Of a DNA stretch of 64,000 nucleotides, positions 37,501 through 46,500 are shown one piece after another. A program made the translations under genes and the position numbers. The DNA is from Phorcus lineatus. Its lineage: Eukaryota; Mollusca; Gastropoda; Trochida; Trochidae. Each line of letters opens with the position of its first letter. Position 1 is the stretch's first letter. The stretch covers positions 41,867,402 to 41,931,401 of the forward strand of contig OV121086.1 of NCBI GenBank assembly GCA_921293015.1, read 5' to 3'. Below the pieces are notes generated by a model. That model was not told the DNA's origin and ran no database searches. It saw only the letters and a list, made by a program, of their open reading frames with translations.

Positions 37501-40500
37501 GGATGGTGATGCCTGGCGGACACGGGGCGTTCAGGAACGGGCTGCAACAAACAACATTCTTATAGTTCAAGGCTTGACATAAAAGAGATACTCTTACTTA
37601 CAACATCAAACTAGCCATTGGGCAATGAATTTCTGAGTGCCATCATTTAACATTTCATTCTATGCTCATCGATTATAATATCATCTTGTGTCTAATTAAA
37701 AGTATAATACAAAAAACATCATCATTAACATCATCAAAAGACTTATTCTTTGAACGACATCTAGGAGGAAGTAGGAACTTCTTCTTCACTGTAAACAACA
37801 TGTAAATGTTTATCCATCATCCGGCGGATTGTTTGGGATTCCAAAATGGATTCCATATAAATAAATTAATGATTAGCAAAGAAGATATGTTACCTTCTTA
37901 ATCTTTTACAATATTTTCTCATGTATGTATATATTTTTCGATATTAACTTCAAGCATGAAAATGAAAATGAAAGTACTTGCCAGTAAAGGAGAGAAGAAG
38001 CACTTATCACATGTTTTTGTGACTTGCACACAAATTTACCTCAAGCACGCATTTACCCTGACTATAAATCATGCCTCTAAATAATGCTACTGTCATCTCT
38101 TTACTGCCATGATTTGCATATAAAACACAACTAAGGCTGAGCAGAAGACAATGTGACCAACACCATATATAAACATAACTTATATATGCAAAACACATTT
38201 ATATTGTATACATATTTTAAACAACTTGTTAATCTTAAATGAGATTCAAAATAAGCAAGTATCATAAAAAAAAGGTTTCTGACAAAAGTTAACCTAAAGA
38301 TTCCTCATGAAGGATAAACATAAAACATGTAAGGAGTCTTTCAAGTCATTGAAAATCATATCATATCGTCATTTCTGAAAGGGAATACTGACTATGAAAA
38401 TGATGGACAATCATTCTGTAGGTTTCCCAGTTATTCCAATAGTTTAAAGATTGTGATTCCCGTTTACTTGCCACGGTCTTGTATTAATCATGAAGCAATA
38501 ACGAAGCATACCTTTGCTATTTGAAAACTGGATACATGGCTTTGGCTTCCAGACACAAAATCAAATCACAAATAGATAACTGCATTAAATTCACATCATC
38601 AATCAACTTGAGTATATGGAAATTAACCACTTACACACAACAGCTCAAACTTCCAAAGTTGGAGACACAGACACTGCTAAAAATTCACTGCATTCTTGAG
38701 TAAAAGTGACAGATGAATTGTCTCTGTAATGACAACTATTCCAACTTTAAATCTTCATGGGACTCTCTAAATTCACCGCATTCTCAAATAAAACTGACAG
38801 ACAAAGTTGTCTTCATAGTTCCCCTGACCACAATAGCACATAGATGTACCCCTTTACCCCTTACAGAGTCTTCATCAAAGGGGGATGTCCCAATGAATGG
38901 GCGGTTAATGTGCCTGCGTCATTCTTTTACATGGGGTTATTCGACCGAGCAGAGCACAAAGTTGACTCTGTGTTACTGATACAAGAAAGGCCTTGATTCT
39001 CAATGTGCTAATTAAACATCTTATCGCAGTTTAAACATTCTTGTGAAGACAATCAACTCACTTAAAAAAATATTTTCTTCTGTAAATAAACTCAGAGCGA
39101 AATCAAGTTTGCTTAATTCTGCCATAATTTGAGTTGTGACACCTGAACTCTCTAACCTTGGAAAGATAAGAAATATAATCTGGCTGGCTCGGGAGAACAG
39201 ACCTTGGCTTTCCAATTTTTGACATAAATAATCTGCTAGTTCATGATGAAAATACAAAACAAGAAAAATACTTCTTAGAACCCAGTTAAGTTTTACATTT
39301 ACAAATCATTATAAACCTGTTCAAAGATGTGATTATCATTTAAAATGAAACAACCAATAAATAATTGCACATTAGTATGAGGACCTAGCTGTGGAGCAAT
39401 GGAGATGGTTGACAATTTATCTAATTGTAAATTATAAAATTGTTATCAATAAAATCAAAATGAAACAAAAACTTGTATAACATCTTAAAAATAGAGGATA
39501 ACAATTTGTCTACATTCTTGTAAGAGAGAATAAGAGCAAGAAGTTTTATAATCAGGAAAACTGAACATGTTACCCATGAGAAAAATTTACCATAAAATAT
39601 AACAATAAAAACCATACATTTCAATCATTGTAGAACTATGTATGTGTTGTCTGCTTCTCAATTGAACTGGCGTCTGCTTCCACTTAACTTGACACTATTG
39701 ACCTTCAACTTTGACATCAACAGTCACACAAGCCAAGATTTGAACGATAATGTTTACTTCCACAAAATCATCATGACACCCTGATGCTTTGAACATCCTG
39801 GCAACTTTTGTTAACAATACATAAAGCACAAGTCCATCACCAAGCTACACCCAACTCTCAGGTGCGTTTAACAGGGGACATAGGCATTAAGCTCTCAGTA
39901 TTGAATATCCACCTGTGACATCATACCCCTCTGTGTCTATTTACTTTACAGCCACGGCCCAGCTGAAACACTTCATGAATAGAATTAACAAATCCCCTGG
40001 TGGTCGTTTCTCACTTGAAGCTGACCCCTTAACCCTCCTTATGCTATAAGTCTCAATGTCTTGAAATTAACTGATTTGTCATTCATATAAATATACAATG
40101 TATGAGGTGGGTTAATTGCTGAAATTAAGAAAAAAAAATCCTTCAATAAAATTAGTGTCCAATGTATATAGGCAACAAAGAGTTAGTAAGAGGTTTGATC
40201 TTTCCTTGTGCTTAGTAGGAAACATATGACACTAATAATACCAGCACCATTGTCAACAGGTGTTTAGAAACAATACATGTGATATTTCTTGTATGGTCTT
40301 AATGACACGGCACGAAAGAGAGAAATAAGTCAATGTTGGTTTAGAGGTAAGGTTTTTCGCAATAATTAATCCTTTTCTTTTCTTAACTATTTGAAAGTGT
40401 ACACACATGATAACATTTATGGTTTTAGTGAATGACTTCAAGAGTCCATTTATCACTAAGGACATATTTGTGAACATTTATTACAAAATGTAAAAACTAG

Positions 40501-43500
40501 TTTTCATTCTCTTAAATCTTAAACTGTCCTTTTAACAAGGGCCAAGACAACTATTTGCACACAATAATTTCCATAGTCATAGCCCTAGTTCTGAGGCATA
40601 AAAGAAAACTAGAATGCATACATGTGATCCTTGTTGTGTGAACAGGTAGAAAGAGAGCTTGGTCATAAACTGAAGATATATATCTTAAGGAGGCAGACCA
40701 CCACAAACTTGTAACAGAGATAAACTCAACCTTTGAATAACATTTTTAACTTACCAGGATAATGTTAGATATTTGCCGATTTTTTCCAAATGAACACAAA
40801 TATAAAAAATGCTTATGATTTAGGATTCAGAGACCAGCAAACACTTCTTGATTAAAAGTAATTCATAAGAATATTATTACATTTTAAAAATATTTTGGAT
40901 AATGCACAGATTGCAAAGATTATCATAGGATTTTGTAGGACCCCGTTCATATTGATAAGAACGTCTATTTACAAAACCAATATTAAAAACAAAAGCTTAC
41001 CTTAGAACATCCCTTACAAGGTCAGTAAACTCCACTGAAAGCAACATGTTGGGTGGATAGTCTACATTAGGTAACTACCAATGTCGACGAAGATTTAACG
41101 TGAGGTAGACTTCAAAGAGCTTCCAGAAACAATAACTCCAAGGTAAGAATTTTCTCACATACAACAACTCTTCGGGTGTCAGAAGTAGATCGAGACTCAA
41201 GGATGATTCAGAAATAAGTAAAACGTCTTTCAAGATGACTAAGTGACAATTGAATTTAAACTTGTTTCCAGGAACCAAATTAATAACATTTTCCTGGAAA
41301 AATCAAATATCTTCTTGTACATGAAATGGCAGAGTCAAATAAAGAAAATGACTGGTTTCAGCGCTCTAAACAAAAAGACAAGGGGAAATATGACCACCCT
41401 GTCAAGTTGAGACCTATGTTTGAATCATGAGTTCAGAATAGTCCAAAACAGTTCCAAAAGCAGCTCACACTGTCAGAAAACCAGTCTTAGATCTCACATT
41501 AGCACACACAGTAAAATGACAAGGGGAGAAGTGGTCACCCGGCCTGAATCCAGCAGCAGGCTGTGATTAGACTAGCCTCCAGCTATACAATCTGCTGTGC
41601 TACAGTGTCGAAAGAGGACCTGCCAGATAGGTCAACAGCTAGCACGCTTGTATGTACAGTCAGGTGCGCACAGGATCCTTCATCTCGGCTCATATCAACA
41701 AAATTTGCTGTCATAATTCACCTGTTTGCATACTTATCTTGATCATGATCCTAATAAGAGATTGTTGTTTTGAAGGCCTACACATGAAATGTTGAATATG
41801 ACTTACTTAAAGGGTCAAGCAAAAAGAGCATTTAATTTTCTTCATTTTGTCGAAGAAAAAAGCTTTTATCACCCATACAGGCCTGAAATGATGAAATAAG
41901 ATTCGAAAAAGTATATGTTAATGGATTCTCAGGGGTGAAAGGGTTTAATTTCTTAAATGAAGCCTTGGATATCTTGACCCTAACAATAACAATAGAAAGT
42001 TTTTTCTTTTCATAGAATTTACAGCACATTTTGAATGCTAAATACCTTTTAGAGACTAGAGAAAAGGTCTGTAATTGAAACTCATCTTTGGCATGTAAAC
42101 ATTTTAAGTCAATTTTACATCAGTAAAAAAGAAAAAAACACTGAAGTGTAGATTCAAATTCCAAATTTGTCAAGTCAAAGGAATAATAAGTCTTGATGAT
42201 TTCTTTTAAAGAGCAGATATAATGATAGGAAAACAGATGGTGTACAGACAACATGCGAGAACATAAAGCGGTGGCTTGATAAGTGGGATGTATAAACATA
42301 CATGCTTGGATCTATTCAACATGCTGCTGCCTGGCAGATGAGGTTAATTAGTCTGTAGCTGATGTAGAATACACTATAGTGTAAAAGTCTGTATCCTGTT
42401 CATGAGGAAGGTGAAACTCATCTTGATTACAAGGTTGATTAGTTCACAGTTTTCAGATCTCAATTTGAAAACTTAGGATATCACAGTCATCCAAAACCTA
42501 AAATTCAAAGTTAACGTCTTCATTAAAGGTTATCTACCATTGCATCATTTTGTGAGGTAATTTCAAGTACTTCAAACTGTCTCTACTTTAGGTCTACTAA
42601 AATTCAATAATGATCATGTCAAGTTCAAACCTCCATGAAATGAACATCAGTTTTACTATCATAGATAGGTTAAGAGCTTTGATATAGAGAACCTGACCAA
42701 GTAACCCGCTTATCTGAAATTATCTGGGTGTCTTTAATTGTAACACTACAATCCCGTGCAATAAAAACAATCTAATGACAGTAAGCAGTCACATGTCTAC
42801 AAATAGGAAAATCAAATACAAATGAATGCTCTTATCAAAGCAGCTCTTAACATAAGTTTTAGGCAAAATGACCACTTCCATATCTCTATTTTGAGCAAGA
42901 TAGCCTGATCATACTCTCTAGAGATAATGGAGGTTATAAAAAGATATTTGATGTAAAGTCTGAAAATGTTCATAGATGACGGATGAGATACTATTCATGA
43001 GATTTTGACAAAGTCTTGAGAACTACTAGTGGGCAGGACTAGAGCCAGTTCAGCTTGCAAAGGATAATCTAGGAAAAATGATCTAAGACACCTGAGCAAT
43101 CAAGGTTTGTCAGCCAGTGATTGGTAAAAAATTAAAAAGATGGAACTTTCGAGGTGATTAAGAATGATGTAAATGGTATTGTCTTTCAAGTTGTCTGAAC
43201 ACATGAAAATCAGGAACATGGCTACTATAATTCACAGCATTGCCTAACTAGATGGACTTTCCTTAGCGTTGAGAAACACAATACAAGAGTGCTGCGTGCC
43301 TTATGATTTGAAGTTTTTGCCAAGTTTGAAGCTGGATGGGATAGGGCTTAAGGTGCAGTGCTTATTGGAGCAATCACGGTATTTGGTAGAAGTTGAAGAG
43401 ATAAGAATAATCAGGGTGATATTGACTACCTTTTATCTATATCATCACCCCTCTGCAGTGCACCAAGTAGGCAGCCCATGCTGAGTGTCACATACCACCC

Positions 43501-46500
43501 ATTTATCGACAATGTCCACAGATAGGGGTGGGGGCGCAAGATGTGCCGCGATATCTGTCTACGTGGTTAGTCACACATCGATACACGGTAGATACACATC
43601 CTGTGGCGAGTGATTGATGTACACATCAAGAGGTTGGTACATCCAATGGTTGAAACACAAACTTGACATATGCATATTGGATTGCTAAAGATGGAACAAT
43701 GAATATTTAAGGATAGAATAAAGTTCCAAGGTCCACAAAGGATGCATATCAAAATCCAATCAGGACAAAACAAAAACAGCTCAATTCAGTTGTGATATCC
43801 AAACTGGGTAATAACATGTTTGATTTAAAAAGACATTACACTGGTAGAGTTGATGAAAAAATACAGTTTGGGAGTTACCACCCTTACTTCACAGAAATCA
43901 TTTAAATACTAGCAGTTATATATCAATCTATAAACTCTCTCTGAACTGTTTAGTCCTGGAAATCACTCATCGTCACTGGCAGTTAACCGTTTTCTTGCGA
44001 GTCAATGACCAATTCTGGATTTTCCTCACTGTTTACTGCCTATTCCACAAATAGCTGAGTCAGTTATTTAAGTAAATGAATCATGAGGCTATGGCTACCG
44101 CCCACGACTTTTCCTCGTACTCAAGACCACGTGAAATTATCAGAGGAAAGCCTGCAGCAATAGCATCAGAATATGTTGTGGAGAAACAAGCAAGCTGGAG
44201 CTATAGTTAGTCTTAGACAGTCCTGTGTTGAAATATGACAAAGGATTGCACCAAAACCCTCAATTGTGTTTTCTCTGAGCTGTGCATCACAAACTTTGCC
44301 AGGTTGAACAAACATGCATGTCCATTCGGTAGGAAAACATATCTTCGACAAAAGTCAATAAGCAACAACTGTTTCCATTGCTGTAAAATGTCATGGCATT
44401 GTGTCACACAGTTTCTCTCTGTATAGTTTACTCCATCCTAGCAATGTCCTCATTACGGCCTATTTATCATAATTATGCCTCATTAATAGTGTCAACATAA
44501 CTTATCTGCATACTCGTAATGACAAACATGTTTGTTTGAGAATAACAGATAAATGCTGACTAAACAAAACCGTCAAAGGCAACATTCCATACCATAAACT
44601 TTAGCGGTGCAATTGTTCATTATGCATATTCCAACTTGACATTTAAAAGAGATCAACAATAACTCTACTTTCATTTACTGTAAATGAACATAATACTTTC
44701 AGGGATTGGGAAAGACACTTTTGACAATGAGCCATTTTTAGGGCTTTTAGTCATTTTCAGAATTTTGAATGGGCCATTACCCTTAGTAACAATGGTGATG
44801 TTTTGATTGGGCCAACTTTTAATCCACTGTTCAAAATGGCCCATGGCCCCTGCCTTCCCAATGCCTGAACTTTAAAATATTATAGACAATAAAGAAAATA
44901 ATAAAGACAAATGGCGGCTTTTACACTGTTTTGATTCATGGTCTTAGTCATCTGTATCAAACTTTCATGGAAATCATCCCTAGATCTTACAAAGCGTAGT
45001 AACAGCATCTGAACTTGCGAATACTTGACACACTTGGTTAATTTTGGTATCAGGGTCTTAAAGAAAACTAACAGGGGTCAATATCAAGATTATCAGAGTA
45101 CCTACACTTCTGAAAATCGTTAAAAACCATTTAGTAAGACAAATAAACTCTACACAATCATTTTTTCTTTGAATTTTTTAATAACAATTTTTCACCTTAA
45201 TAGTCTTTAAACCCAGCAATGGGCTTCCAAATTAGTCAATCTTGGTGTCCTGACAAACTGGGTCACCAGAACTGTTTCATTGGAGGAGTCAGCATGGTAA
45301 TTAGAGTAATCATCAAAATATGCCCCAGACATTGGAATGTAAACATAACAGGTTCCCCAGTATCTCTTACTCAGTGCTGGCCGCTGGTAGCTTGTTCTAG
45401 TGACTATTCATGGATGCTTTATAGTTGACTGACCACTTATGACTTATGCACAATAATGATTAGTTAAAGAGATACATAAAAGGTGACATTTGTGTTAATA
45501 GTAGTGTAAATAACAATACAAATAAGAACACACGTTGTCTTATATCATATCAGGCAAAGAATAGTTTCCGATTTTCTCTTCAAAATGAGAAATGTCTGAG
45601 AGAAAAATCAACTCTTTATCTGCAGGACAATTCAACGATAATGTTTCTTAAGCCAGTGGTGAATCCAATATAACTGAAATCTAACTTTATTGTTTTAAGA
45701 TTGCTATGAATTGTCAACTTTGAGTGGTTGACTATAATTCATTGAGTAGCATAAATGTGTTAAAATTTGAGAAGCCATAAAATGACAGATAAGATGACCT
45801 TCGTCAATGGAAAGTAAGCCAAAGTCCATATCAAGATATTGATCAATATCTTTTGTAGACAAATATATGTTATCAAAAGACTACATTACTTTTGTTTAAT
45901 CAGGAAAAAAATCATAACAGAACCTGTCCATTAAATGGATAATCAAGTGTCATGAGAAGAACTACAGATCTAACACTTATAAGAAACCTTTAGTCTTCAT
46001 TGAAGATATTTTTAAAAAATCTAAAGATGCTGCCAGCATTCTCTCTCAATAAAATAAAGACTATCAACTTTGATCGAGAATTGGCATAAAATCAATGAAA
46101 CAGAAGAGAACAAAACTGTCCTTGTCCGAATTTAGGAGTTGAAAATGATTAATAGTAATTGTCTATTTGTATTGTTTACAGTGCTCTTTAATGTCAATCA
46201 CCCAAATATTTTGCAAATAAACTGAGACATCTGTAAACATCTATACCATGAAACAAACAAAAACAAAGTAATAGTTATTCACTAAAGCAAACACCTAAGT
46301 ACTTAATTTGACAGGTATTTATATTAATACATATCTATGCATTGCATTGTAAGCTAAACTTGTGTAATTTAATTTGTTGCTATGGATACATACTGCTCAA
46401 GCCATGCTTAACATTGCAGAACTGTTTTTTTATGAATTTTAATTTGGGACAGCAATCATTTCAGATATGGACATGCAGGCATCAATGTTATCTACAGGCC

